Below are positions 23,433 through 35,010 of a DNA stretch of 64,000 nt, one piece after another; positions within the stretch are counted from its first letter, which is position 1, and the number at the start of each line of letters is the position of its first letter. A program made the position numbers and the translations under genes. Source of the DNA: Pegoplata infirma (Eukaryota; Arthropoda; Insecta; Diptera; Anthomyiidae); the NCBI GenBank assembly GCA_963921195.1, contig OY992539.1, positions 207,828,035-207,892,034 of the forward strand, given 5' to 3'. Below the pieces are notes generated by a model, which was not told the DNA's origin, made no database searches, and worked only from the letters and a program-made list of their open reading frames with translations.

Positions 23433-24364
23433 CTGTATATGGGGCATTCCATGTGAAATCGGACACTTTGAAAAACCTTTTTTTTAGATTTTCCCAATTT
23501 GTTTACAGTTTTAAGTACCCTTCGAAAACTCCTTCGTGGTAAATTTTCAGATTTTTTTTGATGACCCGTTCAAAAGATATCGAATTTTTAAAAATTGGTA
23601 ATTTGTTCCTTTACTCAAACTTCTTTTACTCATAACTTCTTCAATAATGGTCCAAATTTCTAATTTTTTTTTCAAAATTTTGTTATTTTAGGTACTTTTA
23701 AAAAAAAATTCCACAAATTCTTAAAAGCGCTCTGGTATGCGAATTTTAAGTTTTGAAATTTAAATCTCATTTTTCAAAATGTTTGTACTCTTCGATTTTT
23801 TAAAAAAATTTTTGTGTAAAACTTCTATCGATTCTACAAATTTTTTGCCCAGGAGGATCGTGGGGTAACGATTATTACTATTTTTTAAAATTTTTTGAAA
23901 AAATGTTATTGTAATTTTCCAATCTTAAAATCATTTCTACTGCTCCAATGCACAGTGGCCGAAACATCCAATCTAGCGGCGCTTAATTCGGAAATTTAAA
24001 AAATTAAAGCATAATGCGTATTTGTGATTATTAAACTTATAAAGAATTTAATTTTTAACCATCTTTATTTATTTCAGTGTTTTTATGTATTTTGGGAAAT
24101 CTGTATAAGGACTAGAAGTTAAAATTTTGCGATTTCGTTAAAATTTAGAGTGATTACATTTAACGTTCGAATTTCAAACGGATATTTGTTAATATACTAC
24201 TAGCTAACTCGCCCGGTACTTCGTTACCGGTTAGCTGTAAAAAAAAAACAACTTTATTACTTCAAATTATTATTAATTTTTAATTAAACATAAAAATTGT
24301 TAGTTTCGACCTTTAAAATATTGTATTTTGAGTACATTTAAAGCTGCAAAAAATTTTATTTTGA

Positions 24365-27300
24365 CGAAACGATCCCATAGTTCAAACTTTAAGTTTCAAG
24401 GAACATTACTACATAAGGAACAATATGTACCAAATTGAAGCGTAAATTCAAAATTTATTTTCCCAGAATGTAATTTCCGCGAGTGGATCGTAAAGTGCCA
24501 ATTTTAAGTATCTCTACTTTCTCCCTTTTTCCCCATTAGAAGCAGAATTTTCATAAAAGTACTTATTTTAGAATGTTATTTCCGCGAAAGGATCGTACAG
24601 TCCAAATTTAGGACCATTAATTCAGCAGATACAAAATTGCCCTACTTTCCCCATTTTCCCCCTTAGAAGCAGATTTTACTAAAAAAGTGCTTCTTCCAGA
24701 ATGTTATTTCCGCTAGAGGATCGTACAGTCCAAACTTCAAGTATCTAGAACCATTAGTTCAGCAGATACAAAATTGCCATACTTTTCCCCCTTTTCCATC
24801 TATAAAACAAAATTTTCAAAAAAGTACTTCCTTTCGAATGGTTTTTCCGCGAGAGGATCGTACACTCCAAATTTCAAGTATCTAGGACCGTTAGTTCAGC
24901 AGATACAAAATTGCCCTAATTTCCCCCTTTTTCCCCGTAGAAGCAAAATTTTAAAAAAAGTACTTCCATTAGAATGTTGTTTCCGCAAGATGATTCAAAT
25001 TTCAAATTTGCCCAACTTTCCCTCTTTTTCCTCCTATAGAAGCAGATTTTTCCAAAAAAGTACTTCTTCCAGAATGTTATTTCCGCGAGAGGATCGTACA
25101 GTCCAAGCTTCAATATCGAGAACCATTAGTTCAGCAGATACAAAATTGCCCTTCTTTCCCCCTTTAAAAAGTAATTTTCAAAAAAGTACTTCTTTCAATA
25201 CGTTATTCCGCGAGATGATCCTATATTGCAAATGTCATGTTTTTAAGACCATTAGTTTAAAATTTACCAAATTGCCCTATTTTGCCCCTCTTGGCCCTCC
25301 TTAAAATAAAAATTTTCAAAAAGTGTATTTTTAAAAAAATTATTTCCGCGAGAGGATCAAAACTTAAAGTTTTAGTTCAGAAGATACAAAATTGCCCTAT
25401 TTTCCCCCCTTTTACTTTTTTCAAGATGTTTTTTTTTTTGCGAGATGATCCTGGAGTTCAAATTTCAAGTTTCTGGAACCATTTGTTTAAAAGATAAATA
25501 ATGTACCGATTTTCCCTATTTCCCCCCCCCCCCCTTTCCCACCGTGGAGGAGGAATTTTTCAAACAATATTTTTTTCGGAATGTTGTTTCCGCGAGAGGA
25601 TCCTAAAGACCAAACTTCACGTTTCTGGTACCATTTGTTCAGAAGATAAAAAATTCACCGATTTTTCCTATTTTCCCACCCTTGGAGGCGGAATTTTCAA
25701 AAAATTTTGTTTTCCGCATGTTAATTCTGCGATAGGATCCTAAAGTCCAAATTTCAAGTTTCTGGGACCATTTGTCAAGAAGATAAAAAATGTACCAATT
25801 TGCTCTATTTTCCCCACCTTGGAGGCGGAATTTTCAAAAAAAATATTTTTTTAGTTCTTTTTCGCGAGAGGATTATAGAGTCCAAATTTCAAGTTTCTAA
25901 AACTATTAGTTCAAAAGATACAAAATCCCCCAAGGGCCCTACTTTCCCTTTTTTCCCCCTTAGAAGTGGAATTTTTAAAAAAGTTCTTTAAGTATGTTAT
26001 TTTTGCGAAAGGATCGTTCAGCCAAATTTCAAGTATCTAGAACCATTAGTTCAGCAGATACAAAATTGCCCTACCTTCCCCGTTTTCCCCTTTGAAATCG
26101 GAATTTTCAAAAAAAGTGCTTCTTTCAGAATGTTAATTCCAAGAGAGAGGATCGTGCAGTCAAAATTTCAAGTATCTAGGACCATTAGTTCAGCAGATAC
26201 AAAATTGCCCTACTTTCCGCCTTTTCCCCATTAGAAGCGGAACTTTTTCCGCAAGAGGATCGTACAGTTCAAATTTTAAGTATCTAGGATCATTAGTTCA
26301 GCAGATACAGAATTGCCCTTCTTTCCACCTGTTCCCCCTTTAGAAGGAGAACTTTCAAAAAAGTACTTCTTCTAGAATGTTTTTTCCGCGAGAGGATCGT
26401 ACAGTCCAAACTTCAAGTATGTAGGACTATTAGTTAAGCAGATTCAAAATTGCCCTACTTTCTCCCTTTTCCCCCCGTGGAAGCAGAATTTAAAATAAAA
26501 AGTACTTCTTTTAGAATGTTATATCCGCGAGAGGATCGTACAGTTAAATTTTAAGTATCGAGGACCATTAGTTCAGCAGATACAAAATTGCCCTACCTTC
26601 CCCTTTTTCCCCCTTAAAAGTAGAGTTTTCAAAAAAGTACTTCCTTGAGAATGTTATTTCCGCGAGAGGATCGTACAGTCGAAATTTCAAGTATATAGGA
26701 CCATTTTTTCAGCAGATACAAAATTGCCCTACTTTCCCCGTAGAAGCATAATTTTTAAAAAAGTTTTTCTTTAACAATGTTATTTTCGCGAGAGGATCGT
26801 ACAGTTGAAATTTCAAGTATCTAGGACCATGAGTTCAGCAGATCCAAAATTACCCCACGCACCCCCTTTTTCCACCGGAATTTTCAAAAAGTACTTCCTT
26901 TGGAATATTATTTCCGCGAGAGGATTGTACAGTTCAAATTTCAAGTATCTAGGACCATTAGTTCTGCAGATACAAAATTGCCCTACTTTCCCCCTTTTTC
27001 TCCGTAGAAGCGGATTTTTTGAAAAGTTCTTCTTTAAGAATGTTATTTTCGCGAAAGGATCGTACAGTTTAAATTTCAAGTATTAAGGACCATTAGTTCA
27101 GCAGATTCAAAATTGCCCTGCTTTCCCGATTTCCCCCCAGAATTTTGAAAAAGTACTTCCTTTAGAATGTTATTTCCGCGAGAGGTTCGTTCACTCCAAA
27201 TTTCAAGTATCTAGGATCATATTTTCAGCAGATACAAAATTGCCCTACCTTCCTCTTTTTCCCCCTTTAAAGCGGAATTTTCAAAAAGTACTTTTTTTAG

Positions 27301-29350
27301 AATGTTATTTCCGCGAGAGGATCGTGCAGTCCACGCGAGAGGATCGTGCAGTCCTCTTTGTTTAGCAGATACAAACCGGAATTTTCAAAAAGTACTTCTT
27401 TCAGAAAGTTATTTCCGCGAGAGGATCGAGCTGCCCAAATTTCAAGGATCTACGACCATTAGGTCAGCAGACACAAAATTACCCTACTTTCCCCTTTTTC
27501 CCCCTTAGATGCGAAATTTTCAAAATAGAACTTTCTTCACAATGTTATTTCCGCGAAGGATCCCATAGTCAAAATTTTTAAGTTTCTGGGAAAATTAGTT
27601 CAGAACATACAAAGTGTACCGAATTGTCCTATTATCCCCCTTTTTACCACCCTAGAAGCGGACTTGAAAAAAAAAATTTTGTTTCGGAATTTTTTTTCCG
27701 CGAGAGGTTCTTATAGTCCAAACTTTAAGTTTCTAGGACCATTAGGTCAGAGAAAAGAAAATGTACCAAATTGCTCAATTTTCCCCCTTTTCGCCTTCTC
27801 AGAAGTGCCTTTTTAAAAAAGTACTTTCTTCAGAATATTATTTCCGCGAAAGGATCCTATAGTCCAAATTTCAGGTTTCTGGGACCATTAGTTCACAATA
27901 TAGAAAATGTTCAAAATCGTCCTATTTCCCCCCCAAATTTGAATGAAAAATTTTCAAAAAATTCTTTCTTCAGAACATAATTTCCGCGAGAGGATCATAT
28001 AGTGCAAATTTTTAAGTTTCTAGGACCATTAGTTCAGAAGATACAAAATGTACCAAATTATCCTACTTTTCCCCTTTCAACCCCCTAGAATCAGAATTAA
28101 AAAAACTTTGTTTCAGAATGTTTTTTCCGTTAGTGGATCTTATAGTCCAAACTTTAAGTTTCTAGGACCATTAGGTCAGAAGATAGAACATGTACCAAAT
28201 TGCCCTTTTTTCCCCATTTCCCCTTCTTATTTTTTTTTTTAAATACTTTCTTTAGAGTATTATTTCCGCGTGAGGATCCTATAGTCCAAATTTTAGGTTA
28301 CTGGGGCCATTAGTTCAGAAGATCAAAATGTTTAAAATTGTCCTATTCCCCCCTAAATTTAAGTGATTAAATCAATAAATTCCGAAAAATTAAAAAATAA
28401 ATGAGATAAAAAATATTGAGTTAAAAATTTGAGTCAAAAAAATTTGGGTGAAAACACCTTCCAAGTAAAAAATTTAAATAAAAAAAATGAGTAAAAAAAC
28501 TGAAGAATAAAATACAATTGAGTGAAAAAAATTTTTGTTAAAAAAAATTGATTAAAAAAAATTTTGAGTAAAAAAAAAATTTGAGTAAAAAAAAAATTGT
28601 AAAAAAAAATTTTTGAGTGAAAAAAAAATTTGAGTGAAAACAAATTTTTTTGAGTGAAAAAAAATTTGAGTAAAAAAAATTTTGAGTGAAAAAAAATTTT
28701 GAGTAAAAAAAATTTTGAGTGAAAAAAAATTTGTAAAAAAAAAAATGTAAAAAAAAAAATTTTGAGTGAAAAAAAAATTTTGAGTGAAAAAAAATTTTGA
28801 GTGAAAAAATTTTAGTAAAAAATTTTTTTTTCCCCGAGAGGATACTATAGTTCAAATATCTAGTTTCTAGGACCATTAGTTCAAAATTCACCAAATTGCC
28901 CTATTTTCCCCCTTAAAACCGGAATTTTCAAAAAAGTACTTTTTTCAAAATGTTATTTCCGCGAGAGTATCCTATATTCAAAATTTCACCTTAGAAACGG
29001 AATTTTCAAAATATTACTTTTTCCAAAATGTTATTTCCGCGAGAGGGTGCTAGACTTCAAATTTCAAGTTTCTGGGACCATTTGTTTAGAATATAAAAAA
29101 TGTACCAATTTGCCCTATTTTTCCCCCTTTTCCCCCCTTGGAGGCGGAATTTTCAAAAAAAAAAATTCCGAAATTTTATTTCCGCGAGAGGATCCTAGAG
29201 TTCAAATTTGAAGTTTCTAGGACTATTAGTTCAAAAGATACAAAATCCCCCAAAGGGCCCTATTTTCCCCCTTTTGCCACCCTTAGAATCGGAATTTCCA
29301 AAAATCCCTTCTTAGTGAGTGGTTTTGTCGGGAGCCGAACCTACATTCCA
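24365..29350. repeat. Tandem array, about 36 units of 100-150 bp
   Basis: The consensus order is TTATTTCCGCGAGAGGATCG, TACAGTCCAAATTTCAAGTA, TCTAGGACCATTAGTTCAGC, AGATACAAAATTGCCCTAC, TTTCCCCCTTTTTCCCCC, then TTAGAAGCGGAATTTTCAAA and AAGTACTTC. Two subtypes occur: GATCGTACAG with AAGTATCTAGG, and GATCCTATAG with AAGTTTCTAGG. They occupy blocks, indicating segmental spread. A poly(A)/GAGTAAAAA low-complexity block interrupts at 28375-28830. Frames of 63-176 codons in this span are repeat translations. Confidence 0.9.
28375..28830. repeat. Low-complexity GAGTGAAAAAAAATTTT tract
   Basis: Short, irregular repeats of GAGTRAAAAAAAATTT form a nearly pure A/T/G tract. The 118- and 69-codon Phe/Lys-rich frames on the minus strand come from it and are not proteins. 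Confidence 0.8.
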
Positions 29351-29459
29351 AATTTCAAGTCTCTAGCTTCAGCGGTTTGGGCTGGGCGATGATTATTGCC
29401 AATCAGTCAGTCAGTCAGTCAGTCAGTCAGTCAGTCAGTCACCACACTCTTTTATATAT

Positions 29460-31502
29460 ATGGGGCATTCCATGCCAAATCACTCACTTTTAGGCCCGAC
29501 CCCCTTCGATTAATTTTATTTTTGGATATGTTTTAGTACGTATTAAATGCAACTTGCAGCCAAATTTTCAGCCTTTTATACCAAGGTGGTGTTGAGTAAT
29601 CAATTTTTCAAAATGGCGATTTTTTCCAAAAAATGAAAAAATTTAAATTTTCAATCAATTTTGACCAGTAAAAAATATAGATATATTAAAAAAAGATGGA
29701 CAACATTTTGTTGGTAGTTAAATGTAGTTTTAGAAAAAAAATATGAAAAAATTATTCGAAGTAATTATCACTTGTTTTTTATCGTATAAAAATTAAAATC
29801 GACTTTTTGAAAAAGTCCGAAACCTTCGATTTTTTTTTAAAAATGTCAAAAAATTCTACTCTAAATTACGCAACTTTTAAGTCATAATTCGAGATGTGAT
29901 CGTAATTCGTTCTATTTTTATTCAAATTTTGAAAATTGCACTTTTTTTTTTGACTCTGGTTTATTTTATATGGTGCTCCAAAAAAAAAATAATTTGGTAA
30001 ATATTGACCGTAACTTCCCCTAGATATATTAACTTGGGTGTAAAAATACGTCTCAGAAAATTTTAGGATGATCGGACATGGGTAAGGCGTGCCGCATCGG
30101 CTTTGAAGTTTGAAAATCGGATTACAAGGGAAAATATGCATTTTTTTCTGTTTTCTTAATTTTTTTGGTATTTTAAGTTAATTTTGAATTCAAATGGTTA
30201 CAGAATTGAAATGTAGAGTAAAATGTCTCTCTATTAAGGTCATAAAAACCGAAATCGGTTTAAAATCAGCCAAGTTATTACAACTTCCCCAGGCATCTAA
30301 CGTGTGGCAGACAACTTGATTAATCAATACAATCCGATTTTTGAAATTCTTTGAAATTTTCTACTGTAATAACATTTTTTTATTCTTCAAGTTCAAATGT
30401 TATTAGATGACAAGTATTTTTCATATTGTGTTTTGCTAACATTTTTAAAATTAGTGCTAAAAATGCCTGCATTTTCCACACCCTTTTGAAATCTCTATTT
30501 TAAAAAAAAAATTATTTTTTTTTGTTTTAAAATTTGGAAAAGTCAAAAAAATATTACACTGAAACATGAATAATGAAAAAATGTTATTACAGTAGAAAAT
30601 TTCAATAAATTTAAAAAAAGGGCCTCGTATTTTTTAATCAAGTTGTATGGCACACGCTAGATGCCTGGGGAAGTTGTAATAACTTGGCTGATTTTCAACC
30701 GATTTTAGTTTTTAGTACCTTATTAGAAAGGCATTTTACTCCACATCATAATTCTGTAATCACTTGAATTAAAACTTAACTTAAAATACCAAAGAAATTG
30801 CGAAAACAGAAAAAAATTCATATTTTTCCTTGTAATCCGTTTTTTAAACTTCAAGGACCATGCTAAGCGCCTTACACATGTCCGATCGTCCCAAATTTTT
30901 GTGAGACGTATATTTACCTCCAAATGAATATATTTAGGATAAGTTAGGGTCAGTATCTACCATTTTTTTTTTTTTTGGAGCTCCATATAAAATAAATCAG
31001 AGCCAAAACATAAAAGGTGCAATTTTAAAAATTAAAAAAAAAAATAGAAAGAATTGTGATCACATCTCGAGTTATGGCTTAAAAGTTGCATAATTTAGAG
31101 TAGAATTCTTATAGTTTTTTACAAAAAAATCGAAGGTTTCGGACTTTTTCAAAAAGTCGATTTTAATTTTTAAACGTCAAAAAATAAGTGATAATTACTT
31201 CGAATAATTTTTTCACATTTTTTTTCTAAAACTACATTTAAATACCAACAAAACGTTGTCCAACTTTTTTTAAAATATCTATATTTTTTACTGGTCAAAA
31301 TTGATTGAAAATTTAAATTTTTTAATTTTTTGGAAAAAATCGCCATTTTGAAAAATTGATTACTCAACACCACCTTTGTATAAAAGGCTGAAAATTTGGC
31401 TGCAAGTTGCATTTAATACGTACTAAAACATATCCAAAAATAAAATTAATCGAATGGGGTCGGGCCTAAAAGTGAGTGATTTGGCATGGAATGCCCCATA
31501 TA
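29460..31502. mobile_element. Foldback element F3 (2.04 kb) with long, near-identical outer arms
   Basis: The left end ATGGGGCATTCCATGCCAAA pairs with the right end TTTGGCATGGAATGCCCCAT. Arms run about 29460-30385 and 30575-31502. By eye the outer 250 bp differ at only a few positions, while the inner parts are more diverged. The loop is about 190 bp. It is TA-flanked and inserted at the TATATA end of the array element. It shares the GGGGCATTCCATG terminus with F1/F2/F4, but the arm sequence is different. Confidence 0.85.
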
Positions 31503-33754
31503 CAGCCTTACTACAGAAAAATAAAATACATTTAAAACCTGCTTTTAATTTTATTTCCATACAAATTGTTTTTGTTTTTAAAATCGACTTTCAAAAAATG
31601 TATTGAAAATTTGAAATTTAAAATAAAACTTTTGTTAAAATAGACTTTTTGTTTTCTTGTGGTAAGGGCCATAGATTGCTAGAGCTTTTTACGTAAAACT
31701 GGAAGGGGAAATTAACATGGGGGCTATGGGATAACATAGACCGTTTTTGTCAAAAATTTAATACGTTTTGTTCGTGTCGTTAAAAAATCTTAAATTTCAA
31801 ATTTTAGCCAAATCGATTAAAAATTATGGTCTGTATCGCGTCTATACTGTTTATTGGGACAGGCAGATGGGCCCTAAAAACCGAACAACTTGCCCGAACT
31901 AGCAAGCCATACTGAAACGTCACAACAAAAATAAATCAAAATAATAAACAAAACAAGAATTGAACCGAATACGATCGAATTTCAAAAGTTGCAGTGTATG
32001 AAACTATAGTTTATATCACAAATGTAAACTTCTATAATGAACTAATAATAAACTATATACACATAGGCCACAAACATTTATTTTTTAGTTAAAACATACC
32101 TTTTACTTTCAATTAAAACTTTTTGGTTCAAAATGTATTAACAATTGACTTAAAAGTGTCAAGAAAAACTCACTGAGTAATTAGGCCCCAAATTCCTTTA
32201 ATACACTTGCTGCAGAGAATGTATATTTGATGTCTTACAGCTGTGCGAATATTGAAAGCAAAACAAAAGTAAAACCGTAAATTTTTTCTGTAAAGTATAG
32301 GTAAACGATGCAGTGCAAAAACATTTATCGATCTTAATTTTTAAATTTTGACTTAAGCGCCGCTAGATCAGTGATTTCGGCCACAGTGCAATGGTGCGTC
32401 ATAGAGGGGTCATTTAAAAGACCGACCCCCATTAATTTTTACTTCTGAAAATTTTTTTGGAACAAACTAATACCCTATCTCCAATTTCTAAGGAGGCTCC
32501 CACACAAAACGACATTTTTTAGAATTTGCTCCAACCGCTCTAACTGCCCTAATAGTGCCCTTAGAGCAACAAAATGTATGACCGACCCACAATATTTTTT
32601 TAGTCCAAACATTTTCTCTGATCACACCTACCCTTTATCTCTAATTGTTAAGGCGGTCCCCATACAATTTTTTTTATTTTTTATAAATTTGTTTTATTTA
32701 ATCAGCTTCTACCGGTCCAATGGTGCGTCCGAGAGGGGTCATTAGTGAGACCGACCCGCATTTATTTTTACCCTACAACATTTTTTTTAAAATGTAGCTT
32801 CGCCCTATCTCCAGTCCCTAAGTAGGCTTCCATACAAAGTTACATTTTTATAAAATTTGCTCCAACTGTTATTTGTATGGGAGCCTACTTAGGAAGTGGA
32901 GATAGGGCGTAGGTATGTTTTAAAAAAATGTTGTAAGGTAATATTAAATGGGGGTCGGTCCCACTAATGACCCCTCTCGTACGCACCATTGGACCGGTAG
33001 AAGCTGATTAAGTAAAACAAATTTACAAAAAATAAAAAAAATTTAATGGGGACCGACTTAACAATTTAAGATAGAGGGAAGGAGCGTTCAGAGAAAATGT
33101 TCGGACTAAAAAAATCTTGTGGGTTGGTCATACATTTTGTCGCTCTAAGGGCACTATTAGGGCAGTTAGAGCAGTTGGAGCAAGTTTTAAAAAATTTTGT
33201 TTTGTTTGGGAGCCCTTTTAGAAATTAGAGATATGGTATTAGTTTGTTCCAAAGAAATGTTAAGACGTAAAAATTTTTGGGGGTCGGTCTTAAAACGACC
33301 CCTCTATGACGCACCATTGGAGCAGTAGAAATGCTTTTAAGATTGGAAAATTACAATCAAATTTTTATAAAAAATTTTAAAAAATAGTAATAATCGTTAT
33401 CCCACCATCCTCCTGGACAAAAAATTTGTAGAATAGATAAAAGTTTTACACAAAAAAATTTAAAAAAAATCGAAGAGTACAAACATTTTCAAAAATGAGA
33501 TTTAATTTTTAAAACTTAAAAATCGCATACTAGCGCGCTTTTAAGATTTTTTTGGGATTTTTTTAAAAAGTACGTAAAAAAACAAAAAATTTTGAATAAA
33601 AAATGATTTTAAATTTGGACCATTATTGAAGAAGTTATGAGTAAAAGAAATTTGAGTAAAGGAACAATCTTCAAATTTTTAAAAATTCGATATCTTTTGA
33701 ATGGGTCATCAAAAAAAATCTGAAAATTTACCACGAAGGAGTTTTCGAAGGGTA

Positions 33755-34935
33755 CACTGAAAAAAAAATTTACCATTTTTAAAGCATGTTGAACTTAATT
33801 TAAAAAAAGGAGGGTATGCGAGGGCTCCAAAGATATTAATTCTTCTTCCAAGTATATTTTTTCCTAAAACATAGTAATGCATTTACTTAAATATATCTTA
33901 AAAGTAAGTAAAATTGTACTTAATACAAGTTTAATTGATTTTATCCAGAGGAAAAATATTTTTTTAAAATAAGTAAAAATTTCCTTAAAATTACGGATTC
34001 TGTGGACCCTATGGAGTCCCAATGTGAGGACCCTACGGGCCCCCAATATATGGGGTCCGCCCATGAGTATGTGCATACACTATTATAGGGTCACTAATGA
34101 TTTTGATCCAAAATTTTGGTCAGAATCGCTCTATCTTGCTTAGTTTTCGAGATATGGGAATGGGGTCTTGAGAAATTTGATCATGAAATAACTCGACAAC
34201 TATAACTCGGAGGGCTTTGGGGTCTTCGGCGGTCATATTCTACTAGTTAAGTACTACAAAAATGTCCTTAGAATTTTTTTCGTATCTGCAGTATTTGCAG
34301 AGTTATAGGCATTTGAAAATTCCGCGAAAATTGAAATTTGGATTTAAAGTTAGGGTCTCATGGGGTCTCCGGATGGGGTCCCCAGATGGGGTTCCCAAAA
34401 TACCTTAAGTAGTTTTTCCTTACGTTAAGTAAATTCTTTCTTAAACTGATGAAGTATGACTCAAATAAAGTCAATGAAATAAATAAAATAAAGATTACTT
34501 TTTTCTTAAATTAAAACAAAACTTGATTAAATTAAAGAAAATGCGTTTTGGAATTAAAGATTAGTACTTATTTGATTCAATGTGTTGAAAATGTCTATAC
34601 TATTTTTAAGTAAGTTACGTACTTATTTATTTTTTTGCTCACAATTTAATTTTTTTTCTTTTAAGTAATACAAAATTTTTTAATAAACCCTTTTTTTCTT
34701 AAATGCAATCAATTCGCCATAAATGTAATGAATATTTAACTTAATTTAAAAAAACAAATTAAGGCAAACTCTTGTGCTTTTTGAAGTATTTGCATGTACT
34801 TTCTTCAAGTTTATTTTCTTTGTTTTAAGTAAAACCACCTTATATTAAGATAAGTTGAAGTAAATTCCAAAAAAAATTGTTTACGTAAATTAATAACAGT
34901 GTTTATTTAATTTCAGTATACTTATTTTTTCAGTA
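33755..34935 (+). mobile_element. TA-flanked element Q, copy 1 (1181 bp)
   Basis: It starts CACTGAAAAAAAAATTTACC and ends TTATTTTTTCAGTA. TA duplications lie at 33753-33754 and 34936-34937; removing it restores GGGTACTAAAAACTG of F2. A TA target plus CACTGAAAAA ends suggests Tc1/mariner-type mobilisation. A 70-codon frame (33864-34076, minus) is shared with copy 2 but has no recognised domain. Confidence 0.75.
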
Positions 34936-35010
34936 TACTAAAAACTGTAAACAAATTGGGAAAATCTAAAAAAAAAAAATTTTTTCAAAGTGTCCGATTT
35001 GACTTGTTTT

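Larger units (their letters stand above)
24198..29460. mobile_element. Helentron-like (tentative) element built around a tandem array
   Basis: It starts TACTAGCTAACTCGCCCGG and contains the small hairpin CCGGTACTTCGTTACCGG. It ends with a (CAGT)n microsatellite (about 29403-29441) and CTCTTTTATATATA. A CTAGCT-CCCGG start plus microsatellite and TATATA end recalls Helentron/DINE-type elements of insects; that assignment is from memory and tentative. The interior is almost wholly the 130-145-bp array described separately. It encodes no Rep/helicase. Confidence 0.4.
23951..32388. mobile_element. Transib-like non-autonomous element with 5-bp duplication
   Basis: The left end reads CACAGTGGCCGAAACATCC then AATCTAGCGGCGCTTAA. 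The right end, reverse complemented, reads CACTGTGGCCGAAATCACTG then ATCTAGCGGCGCTTAA. The flanks carry an exact CAATG duplication (23946-23950 and 32389-32393), and the empty site TGCTCCAATGGTGCGTC is present in sister foldbacks. CACWGTGG ends with a 5-bp duplication are the Transib signature; Transib ends resemble the V(D)J heptamer CACAGTG. No transposase was found. The element's own sequence is about 240 bp on the left and about 890 bp on the right (31501-32388); the rest is nested insertion. Confidence 0.65.
23436..35010. mobile_element. Foldback element F2, split by later insertions
   Basis: The left arm (23436-23950) opens TGGGGCATTCCATGTGAAAT. The right arm is at 32389-33754 and 34936-35010, ending AAGTGTCCGATTTGACTTG without the final ATGCCCCA. 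F2 sequence is interrupted twice: by the Transib-like element at 23951-32388 and by a TA-flanked element at 33755-34935. Removing both restores the arm order seen in F1 and F4. Confidence 0.8.

Noticed and set aside
24774..25304. 176-codon frame
   Set aside because: It lies wholly within the GAGAGGATC tandem array and changes frame between units; chance opening.
28434..28894. Phe/Lys-rich frames of 69 and 118 codons
   Set aside because: They are translations of a GAGTRAAAAAAAATTT low-complexity tract; no domain or start context.
29403..29441. (CAGT)n tract as a CRISPR-like or independent satellite
   Set aside because: Simple microsatellite at the end of the array element; no spacers.
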